Notes: generated by a model not told the origin, from the sequence alone. Shown: positions 18,049-27,029, counted from the first letter of the stretch. The stretch: 64,000 bases of DNA from Abyssibius sp040880065 (GCA_040880065.1 JBBDJE010000059.1:3953-67952); one strand, 5' to 3'. Made by a program: numbers and translations.

Positions 18049-19371
18049 TCAGCCAGCCGTCTGCGGAATTTCTGTAAGATAGGCAGCGCGGCTGCGCGCA
18101 GCACAATCGGTGCGCGTGCATATCGCACAAGCGGTGCCGACTTTTGACATGCCTTGTGGCCGAGGAAACCACGGCGCAATCGCCTCAAGGCTTTCATCGG
18201 GGATCAGCAACATGGCCGCCTGATAATTGGGAGCCTGCCCCACCGGCGCTGTTGCCGTCTGTTCGGCCAGTGACAGCGCGGTGATCGCCGTGCCATCGGT
18301 GAGTGACAGGGCCGCTACGCTGCTGCGGTCGGGGGTGCTGAACGCCTGAAAGATTGGCCAAAGCGCACATGCCGCGCCGTGGCGTGGCAGTGCAAAGCTT
18401 TCAAGTGGCTGGCGCCAGACCGGCTGGCCTGCGGCATTCACCACCAAAAGCCCGAAACGCGGTGCCGCGATTCCGTCGCGCCGCAGGGTTGCAAGCCGCC
18501 GGTAGACGCGAATTTGGCTGCTCCCGAAATGCTGGCCCAGCGCATGGGGGTTATAAAAAAGCTGCGCTGCGGATTTTGCAAACGCTTCAAGCGGTAGCGC
18601 GGCGGCGTCGCTGGCATAGCGGGCCAGCAGGTCATGCGCCATGGCATGCGCGGCTTGGCTGTCAAGCTCGGGCGCATCGGCCAGAAGCGATGCGATTGTG
18701 CCGCCGGCATCCAGCGCGGCGAAGCGGTAGCCGTGGCGCAGCATGAACCTGTCCACCGCCTCTTCCGGCGTGGCAGCGGCGGCGGCGCCTTCGCTGGCGC
18801 GGTCCAGATAGGCGCTGAGCGCTGTCGCCGCATTGGACAGGCGGCGGCTTTCGTCGTGAATGCTGCGCACAAAGCGGCGCTGCTGGTCGGGGGCGATATC
18901 ATCCACCGTGCTCAGAATGCCCGCGGCAGAGCGGATTGCCGTAATGTTTGACAATACGCTATGCAGGGTTTCGGCTAGAAACGGGTCATGGCTCAAACGG
19001 TCGCTCAGCACTGTAATGGCCTCGCGCAGATCATGGTTCTGGCGTGACAGGGCGGCAACGCTTTGCGCCCAGCCGGGGAATTGCGCGATAAAGACTTCAA
19101 TTTGTGTTGGATCCATACCGCTTTGTGCTGTGGCCACGGCGCGCAACTCGGCAAGTTGCGCGGAATCCGGCCCTTCGTTCAGCACAGCGGCTGGCATGTC
19201 GAGCGCGCGGGCCAATGCCTGTAATCGCACCCCTGCGATTCTGCGCTTATTATGCTCGATCAGGTTGAGGTATGACGCCGACACCCCCGCTTCTGCCGCA
19301 AGTTGACGTTGCGTGAGGCCCATTTTGCGCCGGGCTTCACGAATGCGTGTGCCAACCAGTTGCCCTGCCAT
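18049..19371 (-). CDS. ScfR-family XRE transcriptional regulator (short-chain fatty acyl-CoA regulator)
   Basis: A 440-residue regulator. An XRE helix-turn-helix occupies 1-60 (TRIREARRKMGLTQRQLAAE), followed by a long effector region. A conserved cysteine cluster lies near the C-terminus (CAICTRTDC: Cys415, 418, 423). This architecture is that of the ScfR family, whose members RamB and PccR control acetate or propionyl-CoA metabolism. The start at 19371 has AAGAGG upstream; a longer frame exists but its 23 extra residues are unlike the family. It is divergent from the ABC importer-acs unit, which it probably regulates. Confidence 0.88.
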   Translation of the reverse strand: MAGQLVGTRIREARRKMGLTQRQLAAEAGVSASYLNLIEHNKRRIAGVRLQALARALDMPAAVLNEGPDSAQLAELRAVATAQSGMDPTQIEVFIAQFPGWAQSVAALSRQNHDLREAITVLSDRLSHDPFLAETLHSVLSNITAIRSAAGILSTVDDIAPDQQRRFVRSIHDESRRLSNAATALSAYLDRASEGAAAAATPEEAVDRFMLRHGYRFAALDAGGTIASLLADAPELDSQAAHAMAHDLLARYASDAAALPLEAFAKSAAQLFYNPHALGQHFGSSQIRVYRRLATLRRDGIAAPRFGLLVVNAAGQPVWRQPLESFALPRHGAACALWPIFQAFSTPDRSSVAALSLTDGTAITALSLAEQTATAPVGQAPNYQAAMLLIPDESLEAIAPWFPRPQGMSKVGTACAICTRTDCAARSRAAYLTEIPQTAG

Positions 19372-19386
19372 ATGCGATCCTCTTGC

Positions 19387-19470
19387 TTTGCAACGAAAAA
19401 AACACCGTTTTGTAAATAAGTTCACTATTGTGCGCTGCAATATAGAAATATATTTACAAAATTACGCAAT
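19387..19470. promoter_or_regulatory. Putative ScfR operator region with perfect 11-bp inverted repeat
   Basis: TTTTGTAAATA (19408-19418) and TATTTACAAAA (19451-19461) form a perfect inverted repeat. TTTGCAAC at 19387 and a TTACGCAAT near 19462 resemble the TTTGCAAA-type half-sites I recall for ScfR proteins. The region sits between the regulator start and the divergent importer gene and reads markedly AT-rich. The match to ScfR sites is by memory of the consensus, not a matrix scan. Confidence 0.5.
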
Positions 19471-19574
19471 GAAAGCAATCATTTATTGTTAACTTCACAA
19501 AATACCCTGCATTATACCCATGGCGCAATGCGCCCCGCCGGATAACCGGTCAGGACAGGAATGGGAGGAAATTC

Positions 19575-20918
19575 ATGTCAAAACTAACCCTCAGCCGTCG
19601 CGGACTTATCCGCTCGGGCGCCGTTGCAGGCGCGGGCCTTGCTTTGCCCACGATCTTTACGGGCGCTGCGTCGGCCTATACAAACGAACCTACCGGCAGC
19701 GATGTCGTCTTTGGCTTCAACGTGCCGCAGTCTGGCCCCTATGCCGATGAAGGTGCTGACGAACTTCGTGCCTATATGCTTGCTGTCAAACACCTGAACG
19801 GTGAAGGCGATGGCGGTATGATCAGCACATTCACCGGCAATGCCCTGACGGGCCAAGGTGTGCTTGGCAAGCGCGTCGCCTATGTAACGGGCGATACGCA
19901 AACGAAATCCGATGCCGCGCGGGCCTCGGCCCAGTCGATGATCCAGCGCGATGGCGCCGTGATGATCACCGGTGGTTCAAGCTCTGGTGTGGCCGTGGCC
20001 GTGCAGGGCTTGTGCCAGGAAGCGGGCGTTATCTTCATGGCCTGTCTGACACACTCCAATGACACGACTGGCAAGGACAAGAAGGCCAATGGCTTCCGCC
20101 ATTTCTTCAACGCCTATATGTCGGGTGCCGCACTGGCCCCCGTGCTGTCAAAATCCTATGGCACTGATCGTCGGGCTTACCATCTGACGGCCGACTACAC
20201 ATGGGGCTGGACACAGCAGGCCTCCATGCAGGCCTTCACCGAAGCCGAAGGCTGGGAAACCGTCAACAACGTGCTGACCCCGCTGACCGCCACCGACTTC
20301 AGCTCGTATATCGCCCCGGTTCTGAACTCGGGTGCCGATGTTCTGGTGCTGAACCATTACGGCGGAAACATGGTGAACTCGCTGACCAACGCCGTGCAGT
20401 TCGGTCTGCGTGACAAACAGGTCAACGGCAAGAACTTCGAAATCGTTGTGCCGCTCTATTCCGAGCTGATGGCCAAGGGTGCAGGCGAAAACGTGCGCGG
20501 CATCTTCGGGTCGTCGAACTGGCATTGGCAGTTGCCCGATGCTGGCACGCAGGCCTTCACCAAGTCGTTTGGCGAGGAATACGGCTTCCCGCCAAGCCAG
20601 GCTGCCCATACCGCCTATGTCCAGACGCTGCTTTATGCGGATGCGGCTGAACGCGCGGGCACCTTCAACCCCTGCGGCATTGTAGAGGCCCTTGAAGGCT
20701 TTACCTTCGATGGTCTTGGCGACGGGCCAACCGAATACCGCGCCGCCGACCACCAGTGCTTCAAGGATGTGCTGGTTGTGAAAGGCGCGGAGAACCCGAC
20801 ATCCGAATATGATGTGCTCGAGGTGGTTGAAGTGACCCCGCGCGCGCAGGTTGAATACGACCCGGAGAACGAGTTCTTTGCTGGTGGTGCCTTGGGTGAA
20901 TGTAACCCCGGCGCATAA
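19575..20918 (+). CDS. ABC transporter substrate-binding protein, branched-chain amino acid/amide (LivJ/HAAT) type, Tat signal
   Basis: Periplasmic ligand-binding protein of 447 residues. The N-terminus has a twin-arginine motif (SRRGLIRSG) and a hydrophobic core ending near ASA-Y, so export by Tat is likely. The mature part has the type I periplasmic-binding fold, starting VVFGFNVPQSGPYADEGADE. GGAGG precedes the start. It leads a five-gene importer that ends just before acetyl-CoA synthetase, so the ligand may be a short-chain carboxylate or a compound degraded to one. The ligand is not readable from sequence. Confidence 0.88.
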   Translation: MSKLTLSRRGLIRSGAVAGAGLALPTIFTGAASAYTNEPTGSDVVFGFNVPQSGPYADEGADELRAYMLAVKHLNGEGDGGMISTFTGNALTGQGVLGKRVAYVTGDTQTKSDAARASAQSMIQRDGAVMITGGSSSGVAVAVQGLCQEAGVIFMACLTHSNDTTGKDKKANGFRHFFNAYMSGAALAPVLSKSYGTDRRAYHLTADYTWGWTQQASMQAFTEAEGWETVNNVLTPLTATDFSSYIAPVLNSGADVLVLNHYGGNMVNSLTNAVQFGLRDKQVNGKNFEIVVPLYSELMAKGAGENVRGIFGSSNWHWQLPDAGTQAFTKSFGEEYGFPPSQAAHTAYVQTLLYADAAERAGTFNPCGIVEALEGFTFDGLGDGPTEYRAADHQCFKDVLVVKGAENPTSEYDVLEVVEVTPRAQVEYDPENEFFAGGALGECNPGA

Positions 20919-20940
20919 GTTTCCCCCTCGGGAATCACTC

Positions 20941-20973
20941 CCGGTCGCATCCTGTGTGGTGCGGCCGGCTTTT
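20941..20973 (+). terminator. Attenuator-like hairpin after the binding-protein gene
   Basis: CCGGTCGCA (20941-20949) pairs with TGCGGCCGG (20960-20968), giving nine pairs including one G-U, with a 10-nt loop, and CTTTT follows. It lies between the binding-protein gene and the first permease. As after pstS, partial termination would keep the binding protein in excess. Confidence 0.65.
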
Positions 20974-21015
20974 CCGCAGATAGCGGGCCACATGTAACAT
21001 CGAGCGAGAACCACG

Positions 21016-22059
21016 ATGGATGCTGTTTTTCTTCAATTGCTGAACGGGCTGGACAAGGGCTCGGCCTATGCGCTTATCGCGCTGGGCCTTACGCTGATTT
21101 TCGGCACATTGGGTGTGGTCAACTTCGCCCATGGCGCGTTGTTCATGCTTGGCGCGTTTTGCGCTGTGACCTTCAATAAAATTCTGAATATTGCAAGCGT
21201 CACGCTCGATCCGGAACGCACCGATTTTCTGGGCAATCCGCTGAAAGTGGAAACGCCATATATTGAAATGTGGTTCGGCGATTTTGGCAGCTGGATGATA
21301 GATTATACCGTGCCGCTGGCCATTATCGTGGCCATTCCGGTGATGATCCTGCTTGGCATCATCATGGAACGCGGCTTGATCAAGCATTTTTACAAGCGCC
21401 CCCATGCCGACCAGATTCTCGTGACCTTCGGCCTTGCCATCGTGTTGCAGGAAATCATCAAATTTTATTTCGGCGCCAACCCCATTCCCACACCATCGCC
21501 CGCTGCGTTCAAAGGCTCGATCGATATTGGTGTGATGTTGGGCATGGCCGAAAATGCCGTCATCTATCCGTTCTGGCGGCTGATCTACTTTGTCTTTTCG
21601 GCGTTGGTCATCGGGTCGATCTTCGCCTTCCTGCAATTCACGACATTCGGAATGGTGGTGCGCGCCGGCATGGCCGACCGTGAAACCGTGGGGCTGCTCG
21701 GTATCAATATCGACCGGCGCTTTACCATCATGTTCGGCATTGCGGCGGCGGTCGCCGGGGTTGCCGGGGTGATGTACACGCCCATCAACTCGCCAAACTA
21801 CCATATGGGGATGGATTTTCTGGTGCTGAGCTTTGTGGTTGTCGTTGTTGGCGGCATGGGCAGCCTGCCCGGGGCAGTCGCCGCCGGGTTCCTGCTCGGC
21901 ATTCTGGAAAGCTTTGCCTCGATGTCCGAGGTGAAGGACGCCTTTGAATCCATCGGCCTGCCCAGCATCGACCAGATTGTTATTTACCTTGTTGCAGTGA
22001 TCATCCTGCTGACAAGGCCGCGTGGCCTGATGGGCCGCCGCGGTGTGATGGAGGAATGA
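21016..22059 (+). CDS. ABC transporter permease, LivH type
   Basis: Inner-membrane subunit of 347 residues with about eight hydrophobic segments. The N-terminus (LLNGLDKGSAYALIALGLTL) and GVVNFAHGALFMLGAF are typical of LivH/UrtB permeases, and the docking region is LVVVVVGGMGSLPGAVAAGF-like (FVVVVVGGMGSLPGAVAAGF). An insertion of roughly 40 residues after the second segment (about 55-95) lengthens it relative to LivH (about 300). The second permease starts 2 bp after its stop. Confidence 0.9.
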   Translation: MDAVFLQLLNGLDKGSAYALIALGLTLIFGTLGVVNFAHGALFMLGAFCAVTFNKILNIASVTLDPERTDFLGNPLKVETPYIEMWFGDFGSWMIDYTVPLAIIVAIPVMILLGIIMERGLIKHFYKRPHADQILVTFGLAIVLQEIIKFYFGANPIPTPSPAAFKGSIDIGVMLGMAENAVIYPFWRLIYFVFSALVIGSIFAFLQFTTFGMVVRAGMADRETVGLLGINIDRRFTIMFGIAAAVAGVAGVMYTPINSPNYHMGMDFLVLSFVVVVVGGMGSLPGAVAAGFLLGILESFASMSEVKDAFESIGLPSIDQIVIYLVAVIILLTRPRGLMGRRGVMEE

Positions 22060-22060
22060 T

Positions 22061-23233
22061 ATGATCAGCAACATCCGTTCAAACGACCGCCTTTTGCTGA
22101 CGATTGTCATCATCATGGTTCTGGCTGGCCCGATCCTCCTTGCGCCGCTTGGCGCGGGCTATCCTGCGCTGTTGCAGCGCTTTGCTATCTACGGGCTGTT
22201 TGCCGTGGGGTTCAACATTCTGTTCGGGCTGACCGGCTATCTGTCCTTTGGCCATGCGGCGTTTCTTGGTGTCGGGTCTTATACTGCGGTCTGGATGTTC
22301 AAGCTGCTGACCATGAACATCATCCCCGCAATCTTGCTAGCGGTGGTCATTTCCGGCCTGTTTGCGCTGCTCATCGGCTTTATCAGCTTGCGGCGGTCGG
22401 GGATCTATTTCTCGATCCTGACGCTGGCCTTTGCGCAGATGAGCTATAACCTCGCCTATTCGGTGCTGACCCCGCTGACCAATGGCGAGACCGGTCTGCA
22501 ACTGACGCTGGCTGACCCCCGGGTTCTGGACACGGTTGTAAACCCCAACCAGTTGCCGCTGACAAACCTGTTCGGGCTGGATATGAATGCGGTGTTCTGG
22601 AACCCCACGATGCTGGGCTATTCCATTCAGTTCAATTACGGGTTTTACGTTTGCGCGGCCTTCCTGATTGGCGGTTTTTATCTGTCGATGCGCATTTTCC
22701 GCTCGCCCTTCGGGCTGATGTTGCGCGCCGTGAAAACCAACCGCACGCGGCTGAATTATACCGGCATTAACACCCGGCCCTATACGCTGGCCGCCTTTGT
22801 CATCTCGGGCATGTATGCCGGTCTGGCCGGCGCACTTCTGGCCAGCATGGAGCCGCTTGCCGGTGCCGAGCGCATGCAGTGGACTGCCTCGGGCGAGGTG
22901 GTGCTGATGACCATTCTTGGCGGTGCGGGCACGCTGATCGGGCCGATACTTGGGGCTGGCGCAATCAAGTATTTCGAGAATATCTTCTCGACCATCAACG
23001 AAGGCGTGCTGAATGCCTGGTTCAGTTTCATGCCGGAATGGGCAAATTCCGCGCTGACATGGCTGATCTATCCCTTTGTTGGCAAGGGTTGGCACCTGAC
23101 GCTGGGCATCATGTTCATGCTGGTGGTCATCTTCCTGCCCGGCGGGTTGGTTGAGGGCGGGCGGCGGTTTGGCGGCTGGGTCAAGCGGCAGTTAAGCCGC
23201 AGCCCCAAACCCGCCAATGCCCCCGCAGAATAG
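22061..23233 (+). CDS. ABC transporter permease, LivM type
   Basis: Second membrane subunit, 390 residues with about ten hydrophobic segments. The LivM signature FNILFGLTGYLSFGHAAFLG is present near residue 50, and the ATPase-docking loop is MTILGGAGTLIGPILGAG. A basic, proline-rich tail closes the protein. It starts 2 bp after the LivH-type gene, and the ATPase genes follow at once, so the four components are clearly one transporter. Confidence 0.9.
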   Translation: MISNIRSNDRLLLTIVIIMVLAGPILLAPLGAGYPALLQRFAIYGLFAVGFNILFGLTGYLSFGHAAFLGVGSYTAVWMFKLLTMNIIPAILLAVVISGLFALLIGFISLRRSGIYFSILTLAFAQMSYNLAYSVLTPLTNGETGLQLTLADPRVLDTVVNPNQLPLTNLFGLDMNAVFWNPTMLGYSIQFNYGFYVCAAFLIGGFYLSMRIFRSPFGLMLRAVKTNRTRLNYTGINTRPYTLAAFVISGMYAGLAGALLASMEPLAGAERMQWTASGEVVLMTILGGAGTLIGPILGAGAIKYFENIFSTINEGVLNAWFSFMPEWANSALTWLIYPFVGKGWHLTLGIMFMLVVIFLPGGLVEGGRRFGGWVKRQLSRSPKPANAPAE

Positions 23234-23242
23234 GAGCGCAAG

Positions 23243-24001
23243 ATGGGAATTCTAGAAGTTCAGAACGTCAACAAGCGCTTTGGCGGCTTGCAGGCCCTGT
23301 CAAATGTCAATCTGGATGTGCAGGAGGGCTCGATCCACGCGATCATCGGGCCGAACGGGGCGGGCAAGTCAACATTCCTCAACTGTCTGATCGGCAAGCT
23401 GAAGCCCGATACCGGCACGGTTATGTTCAACGGGCAGTCGGTGCTGGGCAAGAAGCCGCACCAGATCAACCAGCTTGGCGTCAGCAGGGTGTTTCAAACA
23501 CCGGAGATTTTCGCCAGCCTGAGCGTGTGGGAAAATGTGCTGATCCCGTGCTTTGCGCATCGCGACGGGGCGTTCACGCTCAACCCGCTTAAAAGCGTCG
23601 CAAATGATGTATTCATCCGCGAGAAGGCCGAGGAAATTCTGGCTGATGTCGGCATGCTGGACAAGCGCGACATGATCGCGGCTTCAATGTCGCGCGGCGA
23701 CAAGCGGCGGCTGGAAATGGCGATGTGTCTGGTGCAGGAGCCTAAGCTGCTGCTGCTGGATGAACCGACCGCCGGCATGGCGCGGGCCGACACCAACAAT
23801 ACCATCGACCTGTTGCGCGAAATTAGCGCCAAGCGCAAAATCACCAAGGTGATTATCGAGCATGACATGCATGTCGTGTTTTCGCTGGCGAGCCGGATTT
23901 CGGTTTTGGCGCAGGGCGCGATTATTGTCGAAGACACACCTGAAAACATCAAAGGCCATCCGAAAGTGCGAGAAGCCTATCTTGGGGAGGCACAGGTATG
24001 A
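23243..24001 (+). CDS. ABC transporter ATP-binding protein, LivG type
   Basis: ATPase of 252 residues. Walker A is GPNGAGKST, the Q-loop is in RVFQTPEIFASLSVWEN, the signature region reads ASMSRGDKRRLEMAMCL, Walker B is KLLLLDEPTAGMA and the H-loop is IIEHDMHVVFSLA. The signature is SRGDK rather than the usual SGGQ, a variation common in LivG/UrtD-type subunits. Its stop overlaps the start of the LivF-type gene by 4 bp. Confidence 0.91.
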   Translation: MGILEVQNVNKRFGGLQALSNVNLDVQEGSIHAIIGPNGAGKSTFLNCLIGKLKPDTGTVMFNGQSVLGKKPHQINQLGVSRVFQTPEIFASLSVWENVLIPCFAHRDGAFTLNPLKSVANDVFIREKAEEILADVGMLDKRDMIAASMSRGDKRRLEMAMCLVQEPKLLLLDEPTAGMARADTNNTIDLLREISAKRKITKVIIEHDMHVVFSLASRISVLAQGAIIVEDTPENIKGHPKVREAYLGEAQV

Positions 24002-24762
24002 CACTGACCGATAACGATTTTGACGACGTGCGCCTAAGGCACATGGAACGGGCCGAGCCGGCTTATCTTCAGGTGCATGACATCCACGCCTATTACGGTG
24101 AAAGCTATATCGTGCAAGGTGTCAGCTTCAACATCCACGAGGGTGAAATTCTGGCGCTGCTCGGGCGTAACGGTGCGGGCAAAACCTCGACCCTGCGCAC
24201 CATTGCCCGCATGGATGACCCCGCGCTGAAACGTGGCGAAATATGGCTGGACCATAAGCCACTGCACGAGATGAAGTCTTATCAGGCCAGCCAGTTTGGC
24301 GTGGGGCTGGTGCCGGAAGACCGCAGGATCATTCCCGGCCTGACGGTGGAAGAAAACATCAAACTTGCGCAGATTTCGCCGCCGATGGGATGGTCGGCAG
24401 AACGTATTTACGAACTGTTCCCCCGCCTTGGCGAGCGGCGCAAGCAAGAGGGCGTAACCCTGTCGGGTGGCGAGCAGCAAATGCTGGCCATTGGCCGGGC
24501 GCTGGCGCGTGATGTAAAGCTGCTTTTGCTGGACGAGCCCTATGAAGGGCTAGCCCCGGTGATTGTGCAGGAGATCGAGCGCACGCTTGCGCAGATCAAG
24601 GCATTGGGCATTACCACGATAATCGTAGAACAAAATGCGATTGCGGCGTTGAAACTGGCGGACAGGGCGGTCATTCTGGATACTGGACAGGTGGTGTTTG
24701 ACGGCACAGCCCAAGAGGTGCTGGACAATGAAGCGCTTCGCCAGGAATATTTGGCCATCTAG
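23998..24762 (+). CDS. ABC transporter ATP-binding protein, LivF type
   Basis: Second ATPase, 254 residues. An N-terminal extension of about 20 residues precedes the domain. Walker A is GRNGAGKTS, the signature is TLSGGEQQMLAIGRAL, Walker B is LLLLDEPYEGLAP and the H-loop is IVEQNAIAAL. LivG and LivF pair as a heterodimer beneath the two permeases. The acetyl-CoA synthetase gene begins 53 bp downstream with no evident terminator between. Confidence 0.91.
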   Translation: MTLTDNDFDDVRLRHMERAEPAYLQVHDIHAYYGESYIVQGVSFNIHEGEILALLGRNGAGKTSTLRTIARMDDPALKRGEIWLDHKPLHEMKSYQASQFGVGLVPEDRRIIPGLTVEENIKLAQISPPMGWSAERIYELFPRLGERRKQEGVTLSGGEQQMLAIGRALARDVKLLLLDEPYEGLAPVIVQEIERTLAQIKALGITTIIVEQNAIAALKLADRAVILDTGQVVFDGTAQEVLDNEALRQEYLAI

Positions 24763-24815
24763 CCCGCCTTGCGCCAGCAGCGGCGCGGCATCTGGCCCGA
24801 ACGGATGAGGATATA

Positions 24816-26765
24816 ATGACAAACGCAAGCTTTCCCCCCGCAGCCGGTTTTGCGGCGAATGCGCATATTGATAATGCGGCCTATGAAAAGATGTATGCCG
24901 AGTCGATAGCCGACCCCGATGCGTTCTGGGGCAAGGCAGCCGCGCGGCTGGACTGGGTGACAGCGCCCAAAACCATCAAGAATACCAGCTTCGCCTATGA
25001 AAATGTGTCGATCAAATGGTTTGAAGATGGCGAGTTGAACGTCGCGGTCAATTGCATTGACCGGCATCTGGCGACCCGCGCCAACCAGACAGCCATTATC
25101 TGGGAAGCTGATGACCCTGCGACACCCGCCAAGCACATCACCTATGCCGAGTTGCACGATCAGGTCAGCCGCATGGCCAATGTTTTGCGCGCCCAAGGTG
25201 TGGGCAAGGGCGACCGTGTTGTCATTTATCTGCCGATGATTCCCGCCGCCGCCTATGCCATGCTGGCCTGCGCGCGCGTTGGTGCGGTGCATTCGGTGGT
25301 GTTTGCAGGTTTCTCGCCCGACGCGCTTGGCAACCGCATCAACGATAGCGGCGCCAAGGTGCTGATCACCGCCGATGAAGCCCCGCGCGGCGGTCGTAAA
25401 ACCCCGCTGAAATCCAACGCCGATGCGGCTTTACTGCATTGTAGCGATTCCGTGCGCTGTCTGGTTGCCAAACATACCGGCGGGCAAACAACTTGGACCG
25501 AAGGGCGTGATATTGACCTTTTCGCCGAAATGGAATCCGCCAGCGGCGATTGCGCGCCCGAAGTGATGAACGCCGAAGACCCGCTTTTCGTGCTCTATAC
25601 ATCGGGTTCCACCGGCAAGCCCAAGGGCGTGGTGCACAGCTCGGGTGGCTACTTGCTCTATGCCGCGATGACCCATGAATATACGTTCGACTATCATGAT
25701 GGCGATATTTTCTGGTGCACCGCCGATGTCGGTTGGGTGACCGGGCATAGCTACATTGTCTATGGCCCGCTGGCCAATGGCGCCACCACGCTGATGTTTG
25801 AGGGCGTGCCAACCTACCCCGATGCCAGCCGCTTCTGGCAGGTTTGCGAAAAGCACAAGGTAAACCAGTTCTACACGGCCCCGACCGCGATTCGCGCACT
25901 GATGGGGCAGGGGAACGCGTTTGTAGATGGCTGCGATCTGTCCAGCCTCAAACTGCTGGGCACAGTGGGCGAGCCGATCAACCCCGAAGCGTGGAACTGG
26001 TATAACGAGGTTGTCGGCAAGGGCGTGCTGCCCATTGTCGATACATGGTGGCAAACCGAAACCGGCGGCCACATGATCACCCCGCTGCCCGGCGCGATTG
26101 CCGCAAAACCCGGCTCGGCTACCAAGCCGTTCTTCGGGGTGCAACCGGTTATACTGGATGCCACGACAGGTGAAGAGCAGACCGGCGTTGAAGCCGAGGG
26201 CGTGCTTTGCATCAAAGATAGCTGGCCCGGCCAGATGCGCACGGTGTTTGGCGACCATGACCGTTTCGTTTCGGCCTATTTCGCCGATTACAAAGGTTAC
26301 TATTTCACTGGCGACGGCTGCCGCCGCGATGCCGATGGCTATTACTGGATCACTGGACGGGTGGATGACGTGATCAACGTTTCCGGCCACCGGATGGGCA
26401 CGGCCGAGGTAGAAAGTGCACTGGTTGCGCATGCGCAGGTGGCCGAGGCGGCGGTTGTCGGCTACCCCCACGCCATTAAAGGGCAGGGGATTTATGCCTA
26501 TATCACCCTCATGAACGGTATTGAGCCCAGCGATGAGCTGAAGCGCGAACTGGTGTTGTGGGTGCGCAAGGAAATTGGCCCCATCGCCAGCCCAGATCTT
26601 ATCCAATGGGCACCGGGCCTGCCGAAAACCCGGTCGGGCAAAATCATGCGGCGGATTCTGCGCAAAATCGCCGAAAACGATTATGGCAGTCTTGGCGATA
26701 CATCTACGCTTGCAGACCCGAGCGTTGTTGACGATCTTGTTACCAACCGGATGCACCGAAATTAA
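24816..26765 (+). CDS. acs: Acetyl-CoA synthetase (AMP-forming)
   Basis: Activates acetate to acetyl-CoA through acetyl-AMP. The 649-residue length is standard. The adenylation signature YTSGSTGKPKGVVHS, the TWWQTETGG motif and the C-terminal PKTRSGKIMRRILRKIA (with the lysine that Pat/GNAT enzymes acetylate to silence the enzyme) are all present. AGGA lies upstream of the start. It ends the importer unit divergent from an ScfR regulator and the CrbS-like kinase, both linked to acetate or short-chain acyl-CoA control in other bacteria. Confidence 0.96.
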   Translation: MTNASFPPAAGFAANAHIDNAAYEKMYAESIADPDAFWGKAAARLDWVTAPKTIKNTSFAYENVSIKWFEDGELNVAVNCIDRHLATRANQTAIIWEADDPATPAKHITYAELHDQVSRMANVLRAQGVGKGDRVVIYLPMIPAAAYAMLACARVGAVHSVVFAGFSPDALGNRINDSGAKVLITADEAPRGGRKTPLKSNADAALLHCSDSVRCLVAKHTGGQTTWTEGRDIDLFAEMESASGDCAPEVMNAEDPLFVLYTSGSTGKPKGVVHSSGGYLLYAAMTHEYTFDYHDGDIFWCTADVGWVTGHSYIVYGPLANGATTLMFEGVPTYPDASRFWQVCEKHKVNQFYTAPTAIRALMGQGNAFVDGCDLSSLKLLGTVGEPINPEAWNWYNEVVGKGVLPIVDTWWQTETGGHMITPLPGAIAAKPGSATKPFFGVQPVILDATTGEEQTGVEAEGVLCIKDSWPGQMRTVFGDHDRFVSAYFADYKGYYFTGDGCRRDADGYYWITGRVDDVINVSGHRMGTAEVESALVAHAQVAEAAVVGYPHAIKGQGIYAYITLMNGIEPSDELKRELVLWVRKEIGPIASPDLIQWAPGLPKTRSGKIMRRILRKIAENDYGSLGDTSTLADPSVVDDLVTNRMHRN

Positions 26766-26843
26766 TTATATTAAACTTTTATCAATGCATTCTGTCGCCC
26801 GTTTTGCTAAATAGGGCGCAGTGTGTTTGTAAGGAGTTTAACG

Positions 26844-26957
26844 ATGCGTGTAGTTTGCCTGTTTTTGTTCGCAGCCGCTGTTTCTGGCTGTATTTACCCA
26901 AATGCAGTGTATGTGGACCTGCCACAGGGTGGTTATGAAGAGCCAGCACAGCCCTGA
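26844..26957 (+). CDS. 37-residue putative lipoprotein
   Basis: A very short reading frame, MRVVCLFLFAAAVSGC..., with AAGGAG 7 bp before the ATG. It has a hydrophobic core followed by the lipobox AVSGC, so signal peptidase II would leave Cys16 as the lipidated first residue of a 22-residue mature peptide rich in Pro, Gln and Glu (ending YEEPAQP). The strong ribosome site and the clean lipobox argue it is real. Function is unknown. It lies 78 bp after acs and could be read from the same message. Confidence 0.6.
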   Translation: MRVVCLFLFAAAVSGCIYPNAVYVDLPQGGYEEPAQP

Positions 26958-27005
26958 TAATACGTGGCGCTGGCCGTTATTACCTTTAAGTTGTAAAACT
27001 GTACT

Positions 27006-27029
27006 CTGCGCCGACTAACGGCGGCGCAG
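27006..27029 (-). terminator. Hairpin at the 3' end of irr
   Basis: Arms CTGCGCCG (27006-27013) and CGGCGCAG (27022-27029) form a perfect 8-bp stem overlapping the irr stop codon. On the minus strand the sequence continues AGTACAGTTTTAC, so the T-tract is offset by several bases. It is a moderate-quality terminator candidate. Confidence 0.45.

Noticed and set aside
25431..26756. 441-residue minus-strand frame opposite acs
   Set aside because: It is a shadow of acetyl-CoA synthetase with no supporting motif or ribosome site.
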